Notes under the pieces: model-generated
Database searches by the model: none
What the model was told of the DNA's origin: nothing
The model's input: only the letters and a program-made list of their open reading frames with translations
Assembly: GCA_021324435.1 (NCBI GenBank)
Contig: JAJPIZ010000039.1
Coordinates: 62,001-126,000 of the forward strand
DNA: 64,000 nt
Reading direction: 5' to 3'
Source: Anaerolineae bacterium
Lineage (GTDB): Bacteria > Chloroflexota > Anaerolineae > Anaerolineales > Villigracilaceae
In this document: positions 41,848-49,794 of the stretch, piece by piece
Numbering within the stretch: position 1 is the stretch's first letter
How the letters are laid out: the number at the start of each line of letters is the position of its first letter
Translations under genes and position numbers: made by a program

Positions 41848-43451
41848 CAATCTTTCCAAGCAAAGGGTTCACCGACGAGGAATCTGTATGTGTCTCCAAA
41901 TTCGGCCATACCTTCAGCGCCGAGCGCTTTTTCAAGCGGCCATACATTCAGGTCATCCCAGAAATTCATCAACCGCCATGGAAACGGACGCGGGTATTCA
42001 AAAAAATAGCGGTAGCCATAGTTCCATGCCGCGGCGATTTGTTCCTGAGATAAACGATGCGCAGGCAGGTCGCCCAAAACTTTTTCGAGCGCGGCAAAAT
42101 ATTCGTCCCACGAGTCGGGATCAATCGTGAAGCCGCGTTTGCGGTAATGTGTATCGCCGCACACGATAACTGGCAAGCCATTCATGGCCGTCTCGAGTCC
42201 GACCGTCGTCGTGTAGGCCAGGCCCAAGTCGGCAATTTCAATCAGGTCATACGTGTTGACCTTGTCGAGAGCGCCGATCAAGTGAATATGCGCGGGGAGA
42301 TTGGGTAATGCTTCGCGCACGACTTGAGCCATCGAGCGCGCTTTGGGAACCAGTTTTTCACCCGGATGTACACGAATCACCAACTGGACCTCAGGGCGGT
42401 TCGCAAAAAATTGAACCGTACGCGTCATCCATTCCGTCATTGACTTGGCAAAGATATTTCTACCCAGCGTCAGGCTGTCGCCCAGAACGTTGGCCGCCAG
42501 CATCACCACCGGACGATGATCGAGGCCGAGCGACTTGCGCGTCTCTTCACCGCCCTGCGAAGAAACGTATTGCCATAAACGTTTGGATTTGCCCCACACC
42601 TTCGCGCCGCGTCGCGCATTTTCCAAATCGGCGAGGCGTTCGTACATCGCATCTGTGATGGGCAGACCACAGCGGGCTTTGACGAGGTAGTCTGTGTCCA
42701 TGCGCATGATGGAGGAATTTTGCGCCAGCCAAATCTGCTCTCGCTGATCATTGAACTCAAAGGTCGTCGCGGGGATGCCCAGATAACGCGCAACGCGAAA
42801 GACAATTCCCATTTCCAGAATCAATCCGTTCGGAACGAGGACAACTTCAGGCTGGTTGACTTGCATCCATCGAAGAGCCGCGAGAGCGGCAAAGGTATTG
42901 CGTTCGAGGCGCAGGTCATAAACAGCACGGTCGGACGAATCGTTCACGTTCACTTCTTCGCGCATGAGCGTGTACTGCGCGTCCCATAGGCTAATCTCTT
43001 CAACATCCGCCCGGAGTTGGGCCGGTAAAACGGAGGCCGGTTTGAGGTCCAAAAGAGAAACGTGCGTGACCAGTGGATTCAGCGCGGCCAGCGCGTCGCG
43101 TGTGTGGAAATTCCGCTGACGCTGAGTGAGCTTATCCATGCGCTTGTGCCACTCGGAGTAGGGCAAAGTCATCAGTGTAACTTTGTGTCCCAAGCCCGCA
43201 AGCAAAAGCGAAATATACGCAGACTGTTCGATCCAGTAATGAAGCGTGGCAAAGAAAAGAATCTTTTTCCCAGGCTGGGCAGACCTGGCAAACGCCGCGG
43301 CTTTTGCCACTGCGCCGGGCAATGATTTTTGCAGACGGCCGAGATTGAAATGGTCTTTACGGGCGCGGTTTTTCTGCCGAAGCGTCCAATCCAGTTCGGC
43401 GGCCAGCGGGAGTTCACCCAAAAAATTGCGCAGGAAAGTTTTGTTGAACAT
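41847..43451 (-). CDS. Capsule-type surface carbohydrate biosynthesis protein
   Basis: Start at ATG 43451 (MFNKTFLRNFLGELPL); the open frame upstream is made by a GCCACAG palindrome. The 534-residue protein is GT-B-like: ILFFATLHYWIEQSAYISLL in the N-lobe, VVLVPNGLILEMGIVFRVAR, and in the C-lobe VMLAANVLGDSLTLGR, LVIRVHPGEK, HIHLIGALDKVNTYDLIEIA and LAYTTTVGLETAMNGLPVIV. Donor binding probably uses the RVHPGE and T(T)VGLE motifs, as in the related protein at 20637. It likely extends or caps the polysaccharide; its sugar is unknown. Confidence 0.78.
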   Translation of the reverse strand: MFNKTFLRNFLGELPLAAELDWTLRQKNRARKDHFNLGRLQKSLPGAVAKAAAFARSAQPGKKILFFATLHYWIEQSAYISLLLAGLGHKVTLMTLPYSEWHKRMDKLTQRQRNFHTRDALAALNPLVTHVSLLDLKPASVLPAQLRADVEEISLWDAQYTLMREEVNVNDSSDRAVYDLRLERNTFAALAALRWMQVNQPEVVLVPNGLILEMGIVFRVARYLGIPATTFEFNDQREQIWLAQNSSIMRMDTDYLVKARCGLPITDAMYERLADLENARRGAKVWGKSKRLWQYVSSQGGEETRKSLGLDHRPVVMLAANVLGDSLTLGRNIFAKSMTEWMTRTVQFFANRPEVQLVIRVHPGEKLVPKARSMAQVVREALPNLPAHIHLIGALDKVNTYDLIEIADLGLAYTTTVGLETAMNGLPVIVCGDTHYRKRGFTIDPDSWDEYFAALEKVLGDLPAHRLSQEQIAAAWNYGYRYFFEYPRPFPWRLMNFWDDLNVWPLEKALGAEGMAEFGDTYRFLVGEPFAWKD

Positions 43452-43458
43452 ATCTATA

Positions 43459-43486
43459 GCCACAGGGGACACAGAGTCTCTGTGGC
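43459..43486. repeat. GCCACAG...CTGTGGC palindrome
   Basis: GCCACAG (43459-43465) and CTGTGGC (43480-43486) enclose an inner palindrome ACAGAG-T-CTCTGT. It lies just upstream of the ATG at 43451 and causes the frame to stay open upstream. Confidence 0.5.
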
Positions 43487-43495
43487 AAATTATCA

Positions 43496-44788
43496 TCAAT
43501 CTATCTTTTCTATTTTCCAATCCAAACGCGGGCGGACGGGCCCCTGACGCGGTTCAGGCCATTGCATTCCGGGCGCGCCGGAGGCATCCACATTGAACGA
43601 CAGGGCATTCTCGTCCATGAAGTAACGACGCACACCAAATGAACTGGCATTGACGCCGAGCGAATAGCGTCCTTCGTTGAAGAAATCCGCGGGAATGGTG
43701 CAACGACTGACGTAGCGCCCGGCTTTGCGCGTGCCAAATTGCTCATATTGTTTTGCGTCGTCGGTGTCGAACGCGGTGAAGATATATTCGCCTCGCATCG
43801 TGCTGAGATATAAACCAACGCGCAGGCCGGTGAGCGGAGCGTCAAGTTGATATTCCCATTCGAGGGTCGTCGGCTCAACCGAGCGGACGGTATCCACAAT
43901 TTTTCCAGTCTTATCTTTGAGGCGCAGGGCAATTGGCTTGAATGGCGCGGCAGACGCGGGAACTTCATCAGGTTCCCAGACCCGTTCCCCGGTCTCGGCC
44001 TGACCGGAGGACAGATAAAAATCAACAGCCTCCTGCGAGGGCGCACGCTTGATGAGTTGTCCTTTCTTCAAAACAATCGCTTCCTGCGTGAGGCGCAAGA
44101 TGGCGGACATGTTGTGACTCACAAAAAGAACAGTACGTCCCTGTTGAGCCACATCGCCCATCTTGCCAAGACACTTCTTTTGAAATTCCGCATCGCCGAC
44201 CGCGAGGACCTCATCCACTACGAGAATCTCCGGCTCCAAATGCGCCGCGACCGCGAACGCCAAACGCAGATACATGCCGGATGAATAGCGTTTGACAGGC
44301 GTATCAATAAACTGACTGACTTCAGAGAAGTCTACGATCTCATCGAATTTCTTTTCGATCTCGGCACGCTTCATGCCGAGGATGGCGCCATTGAGAAAGA
44401 TGTTTTCGCGCCCGGTCAATTCGGGATGAAAGCCGGTGCCCACTTCGAGGAGCGAACCCACCCGTCCGCGCACGGTGACCGTTCCTTCGGTCGGCTCGGT
44501 GACACGAGAGAGGATTTTGAGCAACGTGCTTTTTCCTGCGCCGTTGCGCCCAACAATGCCGAGGACTTTCCCTTCCTCAACGTCAAAGGAAATATCTTTG
44601 AGCGCCCAAATGGAGGCCGTGGCGCTGCTTCCGCGCATCCCTTTGCCTGCCAGCATCTGCGTCAAGCGGACAGGCGTCATGGCGACATCTACGAGTAACT
44701 CGCGGAACATGCCATAGCGGAATTTGGTCTGCGCCGCGCCGATGCGATAACGCTTGCCGAGACGGTTAACACGAATAGCAGCGGTCAT
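43496..44788 (-). CDS. wzt: ABC transporter ATPase for polysaccharide export, Wzt-like with C-terminal binding domain
   Basis: From ATG 44788 (TAATG coupling with the permease gene) the protein has 430 residues. Residues 1-250 are the ATPase: Walker A GIVGRNGAGKSTLLK (77-91), VGSLLEVGTGFHPELTGREN (110-129), the signature KRYSSGMYLRLAFAV (166-180), Walker B EILVVDEVLAVGD (187-199) and H-loop SHN (224-226). The C-terminal 160 residues form a beta-rich domain (YQLDAPLTGLRVGLYL and NEGRYSLGVNASSFGVRRYF), like Wzt domains that recognise the finished, capped glycan before export. So the polysaccharide is made in the cytoplasm and then exported. Confidence 0.93.
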   Translation of the reverse strand: MTAAIRVNRLGKRYRIGAAQTKFRYGMFRELLVDVAMTPVRLTQMLAGKGMRGSSATASIWALKDISFDVEEGKVLGIVGRNGAGKSTLLKILSRVTEPTEGTVTVRGRVGSLLEVGTGFHPELTGRENIFLNGAILGMKRAEIEKKFDEIVDFSEVSQFIDTPVKRYSSGMYLRLAFAVAAHLEPEILVVDEVLAVGDAEFQKKCLGKMGDVAQQGRTVLFVSHNMSAILRLTQEAIVLKKGQLIKRAPSQEAVDFYLSSGQAETGERVWEPDEVPASAAPFKPIALRLKDKTGKIVDTVRSVEPTTLEWEYQLDAPLTGLRVGLYLSTMRGEYIFTAFDTDDAKQYEQFGTRKAGRYVSRCTIPADFFNEGRYSLGVNASSFGVRRYFMDENALSFNVDASGAPGMQWPEPRQGPVRPRLDWKIEKID

Positions 44789-45636
44789 TAGATCGTATCC
44801 GCGAAAGTCTTTTCCATCGAGCGAAAGTAGAACAATCCGCTGATCAGAAAGAGAAGAGCGACACAGATCGAAACGATCATGTTTAGATTCGGTCCGGTAT
44901 CTGTTCCAAGCAACGCCCAGCGGAATCCGTTCACCACGCCGGCCATCGGGTTGATGGAATAGACGATGCTCCACTTTTCGGAGACAAGTTTGGCTGAATA
45001 GGCCACCGGCGTGATGAATAACCAGAATTGAGTCAGAAATGGGAGCACATAGTTCACATCGCGATACTGTACATTGATCGCGGAAAGCCAGAGCGCAACT
45101 CCCAGCGCAGTGATCACCGTCAGCAACAGAAACAGGGGCAGGGTCCAGATAGCCGCGGTGGGCGTCACTTTGTAGTAGATCATCAACACGATCAGAATCG
45201 CGAATGCGATGACAAAGTCCACCAATCCGCCAAGCACAGAGGCCAACGGCAAAACAAGCCGCGGAAAATATGTCTTGGTGACCATGTTTTGATTCGACGT
45301 CAATGAGCGGCTGGCGGTGTTGAGCGCAGTGGTGAAGAGTCCCCACGGCAAAAGTGCGGTATAAGAAAAGATCGGATACGGAATACCATCCGTGGGAAGT
45401 TTTGCCACTTTGCCAAAGATAAAGGTGAAAACCAGCATTGTCAGCACGGGTTGGATGATCGCCCAGGCCGCGCCGAGCATGGTCTGTTTATAACGCACTT
45501 TGATATCGCGCCAGATCATGAAGTAGATCAGTTCGCGATATGTCCACAAGTCGCGCAGGTTGAGCGCGGCCAAGCCGGTGGACGGCTTGATAAAAATTGT
45601 TTCAGGTTGACGAACAAGTTCGATTGACTTTGCCAT
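44788..45636 (-). CDS. wzm: ABC transporter permease for polysaccharide export, Wzm-like
   Basis: From ATG 45636 (MAKSIELVRQPETI) the protein has 282 residues and six hydrophobic segments (about 53-75, 85-105, 132-155, 160-185, 193-212, 250-270). RDIKVRYKQTMLGAAWAIIQ near residue 47 is the N-terminal interface-helix motif of the ABC-2/Wzm family; LYTPVAYSAKLVSEKW-like text before the last helix is typical. It forms the channel partner of the Wzt ATPase encoded immediately downstream, with which it is translationally coupled. Its start lies two bases after the epimerase stop. Confidence 0.92.
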   Translation of the reverse strand: MAKSIELVRQPETIFIKPSTGLAALNLRDLWTYRELIYFMIWRDIKVRYKQTMLGAAWAIIQPVLTMLVFTFIFGKVAKLPTDGIPYPIFSYTALLPWGLFTTALNTASRSLTSNQNMVTKTYFPRLVLPLASVLGGLVDFVIAFAILIVLMIYYKVTPTAAIWTLPLFLLLTVITALGVALWLSAINVQYRDVNYVLPFLTQFWLFITPVAYSAKLVSEKWSIVYSINPMAGVVNGFRWALLGTDTGPNLNMIVSICVALLFLISGLFYFRSMEKTFADTI

Positions 45637-45637
45637 A

Positions 45638-46609
45638 TTATTTGATCTTTGAACGATTTTCCTTGAACCACTCAATGGTGCGACGCATCCCCTGCTCGAA
45701 CGGGACTTGCGCGCTCCAGCCAAAGAGTTGTTTTGCCCGCGTCACATCCAGACCTCGACGCGGCTGGCCGTTTGGTTTGTCGGTTTGCCAGACGAGTTTT
45801 CCCTCGAAGCCCGTCAGGCGGACGATCATCTCGCTCAAATCCTTGATCGAAATCTCGTAGCCAGAACCGAGATTCACAGGAAGGTCGCCGTTATATTTTT
45901 CCGTGGCAGTGATGATCCCGTCTGCGGCATCTTCGACGTAGAGAAATTCGCGTGTCGGCGTGCCGTCGCCCCAGACCGGCAATTCCTTGTCACCGCGCTC
46001 CTTGGCCTCAATCGCCTTGCGGATCAAAGCGGGAATTACATGCGATGTCTGCAAATTGAAGTTGTCGCGCGGGCCATATAGATTCACGGGAAGCAGGAAG
46101 ATTGCGTTGAAGCCATACTGTTGGCGATAGGCCTGCGCCTGCACAAGCATCATCTTCTTGGCAAGACCATATGGCGCGTTGGTCTCTTCGGGATAACCAA
46201 TCCACAAATCATCTTCCTTGAACGGAACCGGCGTGAATTTTGGGTAAGCACAGACCGTCCCAATCGCCACGAATTTCCCCACGCCATTTTTATAGGCTTG
46301 ATGCATTAATTCCACACCCATCATCAGGTTGTCATAGAAGAATTCAGCGGGATGTTCGCGGTTGGCGCCAATGCCGCCCACGTTGGCGGCGAGGTGAATG
46401 ACGACCACATTCTTCGGGTCAATATCTTTCAGCGTATCCGCGTACAAATGACGAATATCATTTGGATCAACCAGGTTGTAGTTTTCGATGCGCGGAATGA
46501 AAATATCTGTCGCGCCGCGCTCTTTGAGTTTCTCGGTAACGAACGAGCCCAGGAAACCCGCGCCGCCTGTGACGATAACACGTTTGCTTTGCCAAAAATT
46601 TTCTGCCAT
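45638..46609 (-). CDS. fcl: GDP-L-fucose synthase-like epimerase/reductase
   Basis: The 323-residue extended SDR has [18 protein letters not shown] (11-28), [20 protein letters not shown] with the GGI..N..P..F string typical of GDP-4-keto-6-deoxymannose 3,5-epimerase-reductase (Fcl), [20 protein letters not shown] with Cys in the catalytic pocket, and [11 protein letters not shown] with the catalytic Tyr and Lys. [11 protein letters not shown] and [12 protein letters not shown] follow. It may provide GDP-fucose or a related 6-deoxy sugar; no GDP-mannose dehydratase is in the window. GGAGAG precedes the ATG. Confidence 0.82.
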   Translation of the reverse strand: MAENFWQSKRVIVTGGAGFLGSFVTEKLKERGATDIFIPRIENYNLVDPNDIRHLYADTLKDIDPKNVVVIHLAANVGGIGANREHPAEFFYDNLMMGVELMHQAYKNGVGKFVAIGTVCAYPKFTPVPFKEDDLWIGYPEETNAPYGLAKKMMLVQAQAYRQQYGFNAIFLLPVNLYGPRDNFNLQTSHVIPALIRKAIEAKERGDKELPVWGDGTPTREFLYVEDAADGIITATEKYNGDLPVNLGSGYEISIKDLSEMIVRLTGFEGKLVWQTDKPNGQPRRGLDVTRAKQLFGWSAQVPFEQGMRRTIEWFKENRSKIK

Positions 46610-46621
46610 GATCTCTCCAAT

Positions 46622-47650
46622 TTATTGCACAATGAACTGCGCGTTTCTGTATTTTTCATCCATCGGATTGCGGATCAATCCCGTTTTCAGCGCAAACAAC
46701 AACTCGCGAATTCCATCATCCACATCCAGTGTAGTCTCGAAGCCAAGTTCGCGCTTGATCTTGGCGAATGACACGGTGATGTCGCGCATGTCGCCGCCGA
46801 AGGTCAAGTCTTTGTACTCGACCATCGTCTCGGGCATTCGTTTCAGCACCAGATTCACGATTTGATCTTTGGTGTAATTGCCGGTGTCCGTGCCGAGATT
46901 GTAGACCTGGCCGCGAATCTTCGCTTGCGGCGCATCCAATCCAAGAAGGATGCCGTTTACCACATCACGCACATGGACAAACGAACGCGAATAGCCGCGC
47001 TGATAAATCAACAACTGGCGTTTTGTGTACGCATCCAGGACAAACTGATTGATGATCAAATCAAAACGTGTGCGCGGCGAGATGCCGTACAAAGTCGCAA
47101 AGCGGAACAACAACGGCGCAGTCGGCGCGTCCTTCCGGCCAAGCAAATACTCCTCGGCCGCGATCTTCGTCTCGGCATACAACGATTGCGGATTCAATGG
47201 CGACTCCTCGGTCACTGGCGCGCCGTTTGAAGACAAACCATAATTGCTGTATGTGGATGCAAACACGAATCGCTCCGCCCCGAGAGCGACCGCCTGCTCG
47301 AAGACCGTTTTCGTCGCTTCGACGTTGTACCGCCACGCGACTTGTTTTCCAACAGCCTGACAAGCCGGGAAACCGACAATCGCCGCCAAATGGACAATCG
47401 CATCCGGCTTCGGCCATGCCGCCTCAACACGATCGCCGCGCAACGCGTCCTTGACGGCGCGCGGCTCGGTGACATCCGCCTTCACAAAATGAAAATTCGG
47501 ATGATGTAGAAACGGGACCAGCGACTCGCCGCCGAAGAGCAAACTGTCAGCCACGGTGACGCGATAGTTTGTCCTCAGCAGTTCCGAGGTCAAGAGCGAG
47601 CCGATGTAGCCCGCGCCTCCGGTAATCAGGATGTGGCGATCCGGATTCAT
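46622..47650 (-). CDS. NAD-dependent sugar-nucleotide epimerase/dehydratase
   Basis: From ATG 47650 (ATGA overlap with the regulator stop) the protein has 342 residues. It has ILITGGAGYIGSLLTSELLR (7-26), IVHLAAIVGFPACQAV, FASTYSNYGLSSNGAPVTEE (Ser/Thr of the active site), YAETKIAAEEYLL, VYNLGTDTGNYTKDQIV. This is the GalE/UDP-glucuronate-epimerase-like extended SDR class. It is the first enzyme after the regulator in the leftward transcript. The exact nucleotide sugar cannot be read from motifs. Confidence 0.87.
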   Translation of the reverse strand: MNPDRHILITGGAGYIGSLLTSELLRTNYRVTVADSLLFGGESLVPFLHHPNFHFVKADVTEPRAVKDALRGDRVEAAWPKPDAIVHLAAIVGFPACQAVGKQVAWRYNVEATKTVFEQAVALGAERFVFASTYSNYGLSSNGAPVTEESPLNPQSLYAETKIAAEEYLLGRKDAPTAPLLFRFATLYGISPRTRFDLIINQFVLDAYTKRQLLIYQRGYSRSFVHVRDVVNGILLGLDAPQAKIRGQVYNLGTDTGNYTKDQIVNLVLKRMPETMVEYKDLTFGGDMRDITVSFAKIKRELGFETTLDVDDGIRELLFALKTGLIRNPMDEKYRNAQFIVQ

Positions 47651-48123
47651 GAACGGTCTCCCATGTTCAAAATCACCTTCCAGCCTTTCACTTCCAGCGC
47701 AGGCGCATTCGCATCTTGGACAACAGTAAAGCCTTGTTCGAGGCAGGAAAGTTTGCAAATATCGGCCACGTCCCCCTCGCCGAGGATGCGGACGCGATTG
47801 AAGCCCGCGGCGCGGACCGTGTTTAGATGCTCTTTGACGCGGGAGCGCGTCTTGCGGTAGAGATCGAACGAACGCTCGATGTAGTCTACCGTCAAGCGAG
47901 CGCGCAGGGCGATGCCTTCGGGCGTAATGATGTAACGCAGTTTCTTACGCTCAGCGCGCTGGACTTTGACATAGCCTTTGGCAATCAGTCGTTTGAGATG
48001 CCAGTTGACCGTGCCAACTGCCACACCGAGTTGATTGGCAAGCGTGGATTGGTTGACGTTGGGGTCGCGCTCGACGTGCTCGAGCAAAGTGAGCTCGCGA
48101 TCAGTTTCGCTGGAGGTTTCCAT
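47647..48123 (-). CDS. Winged-helix transcriptional regulator, EPS-associated MarR-like
   Basis: The 158-residue protein has a winged helix-turn-helix (about 10-72): LLEHVERDPNVNQSTLANQL, then GVAVGTVNWHLKRLIAKGYV as recognition helix, and LRYIITPEGIALRARLTVDY. The rest (about 75-158) is helical, then a beta-rich end with GFNRVRILGEGDVADICKLS and GWKVILNMGDR, possibly a ligand or interaction part. It matches EPS-associated MarR/ArsR-type regulators. It is the first gene of the long leftward cluster and its promoter carries a dyad repeated at the PAPS-synthetase promoter, so it is the natural candidate regulator, probably autoregulated. Confidence 0.85.
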   Translation of the reverse strand: METSSETDRELTLLEHVERDPNVNQSTLANQLGVAVGTVNWHLKRLIAKGYVKVQRAERKKLRYIITPEGIALRARLTVDYIERSFDLYRKTRSRVKEHLNTVRAAGFNRVRILGEGDVADICKLSCLEQGFTVVQDANAPALEVKGWKVILNMGDRS

Positions 48124-48125
48124 AG

Positions 48126-48150
48126 TTCAAAATTCAGTCACTGAATTATA
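48126..48150 (-). promoter_or_regulatory. Promoter and operator-like dyad of the regulator gene
   Basis: TATAAT on the minus strand (48150-48145) is followed by the dyad TTCAGT-C-ACTGAA (48134-48146). The plus-strand string TTCAAAATTCAGT, CAC, TGAATT (48126-48147) agrees at 19 of 22 positions with 29721-29742. Here the dyad overlaps the -10 and start site, which fits autorepression. The 67-base gap also holds the divergent start for the gene at 48191. Confidence 0.55.
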
Positions 48151-48190
48151 ACACAGACCTATGCAAAGGCAGTTTCTCCACGTAAAATAA

Positions 48191-49636
48191 ATGACGATGA
48201 ACGATGCACCCATCTTTTTAGATACTGCCGCGCAAGCCTATCAACAAACGCGCATCACGCATTGGAACACAGTGGCTCGTAAGCGCGATACATGGAAAGG
48301 ATGGGGCGGCGCATATCACCGCCGCCTTGAGGAAATTTATCGCTTCCTAGTCATACCCGGCCAGCGGATTCTTGAAATCGGCTGTGGGCGGGGAGATTTG
48401 CTCGCCTCGCTCCGTCCATCGCGCGGGGTCGGTCTCGATTTTTCTCCAGCCATGCTGGAGCGTGCTCGCGCAAAACATCCCGGCCTCGAATTCGTCGAGG
48501 CCGATGCACACGATCTATCATCTATCGAGGGTCCGTTCGACTTCATCATTTTTTCAGATACAGTCAATGATCTATGGGATGTGCAACGGGTGCTTGAACA
48601 ACTGCATCATCTCTGCATCCCGTCAACACGCGTCATCTTTAATTTCTACAGCCGACTATGGCAAATACCCCTCATCATCGCGCAAAAACTTAACTTGGCA
48701 ACACCTTTGCTTCCGCAAAACTGGCTGACGCCTAATGACGTAAATGGCATGTTGAATCTTGCTGGCTTTGAGACTATACGCAGTTGGCAGGAGATCCTTT
48801 GGCCGTTCCCGTTTGGAAATTTTATTAACAAATTCATTGTGCGGCTGTGGCCCTTTAATGCGTTTGCATTGGCAAACTTTATCATTGCCCGCCCACAGAA
48901 CATGCGTCGGCTAGAAGAACCAACTGTCTCCGTGATCATTCCTGCCCGCAATGAGGCGGGAAATATTAAAGGTATCTTTGAACGAACTCCCAAAATGGGA
49001 CGCGAGATGGAGCTGATCTTTGTTGAAGGACATTCGCACGATGACACATACGCGACAATCGAACATGAGATCGCGGCACATCCTAGGACCACAAGCCGAT
49101 TATTCCGGCAACGCGGTATTGGAAAAGCTGACGCGGTACGCCTCGGTTTTTCGGAAGCCAAAGGCGATGTGGTGATGATCCTTGATGCGGATCTAACCGT
49201 CTCACCCGAAGATTTGTCACGTTTTTACAGGGCGTTACGTGATGGTAAGGGCGAATTTATCAACGGTGTACGATTGGTGTATCCGATGGAGAAGGATGCT
49301 ATGCAAGGATTAAATTTTCTAGGCAACAAGTTTTTCAGCCTAGCTTTCTCCTGGATACTCGGCCAGCCCATTAAAGACACATTATGCGGCACAAAATCGT
49401 TATGGCGAAAAGATTATGAACTGATCGCAGCCAATCGAAGCTATTTTGGCGAGTTTGATCCGTTCGGCGATTACGATCTTATTTTCGGCGCAGCAAAATT
49501 GAATTGCAAAATCGTCGACCTTCCCATTCGTTATCGCGAGCGAACATATGGCACAACCAATATCTCACGCTGGAAACATGGAATGTTGTTGCTCAGAATG
49601 GTAATATTTGCAGCACGAAGAATAAAGTTTATCTGA
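48191..49636 (+). CDS. Methyltransferase - family 2 glycosyltransferase fusion
   Basis: The 481-residue protein joins two enzymes. Residues about 50-170 are a class I SAM methyltransferase: ILEIGCGRGDLLASL (60-74), VGLDFSPAML, FDFIIFSDTVNDL. Residues about 245-470 are a dolichyl-phosphate-mannose-synthase-like GT2: TVSVIIPARNEAGNIKGIFE, LIFVEGHSHDDTYATIE, VVMILDADLTVSPEDL (DxD) and PIKDTLCGTKSLWRKDY, then LPIRYRERTYGTTNISRWKH. Such fusions can build a polyprenyl-phosphate-linked sugar and modify it. The gene starts just right of the divergent regulator promoter, so it may also be under that regulator. Confidence 0.88.
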   Translation: MTMNDAPIFLDTAAQAYQQTRITHWNTVARKRDTWKGWGGAYHRRLEEIYRFLVIPGQRILEIGCGRGDLLASLRPSRGVGLDFSPAMLERARAKHPGLEFVEADAHDLSSIEGPFDFIIFSDTVNDLWDVQRVLEQLHHLCIPSTRVIFNFYSRLWQIPLIIAQKLNLATPLLPQNWLTPNDVNGMLNLAGFETIRSWQEILWPFPFGNFINKFIVRLWPFNAFALANFIIARPQNMRRLEEPTVSVIIPARNEAGNIKGIFERTPKMGREMELIFVEGHSHDDTYATIEHEIAAHPRTTSRLFRQRGIGKADAVRLGFSEAKGDVVMILDADLTVSPEDLSRFYRALRDGKGEFINGVRLVYPMEKDAMQGLNFLGNKFFSLAFSWILGQPIKDTLCGTKSLWRKDYELIAANRSYFGEFDPFGDYDLIFGAAKLNCKIVDLPIRYRERTYGTTNISRWKHGMLLLRMVIFAARRIKFI

Positions 49637-49794
49637 CTTATGGTATGATTTCGACAATTGAGTTCCCCGATTCGGATGCGTGACAGTTCTTCTCAGACTA
49701 TGTTCAGACCCTTCTCTTCCGATAACTCTTGAGAGGTCAAATTGCCGATAGAGGGATAAAGTTCCAAACCACCATCAAAATATCAAAGTCCAAA

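Noticed and set aside
44789-45346. N-terminal extension of the Wzt ATPase gene
   Set aside because: The upstream frame overlaps the permease gene in another frame and has no family similarity; the TAATG junction at 44788 gives the true start.
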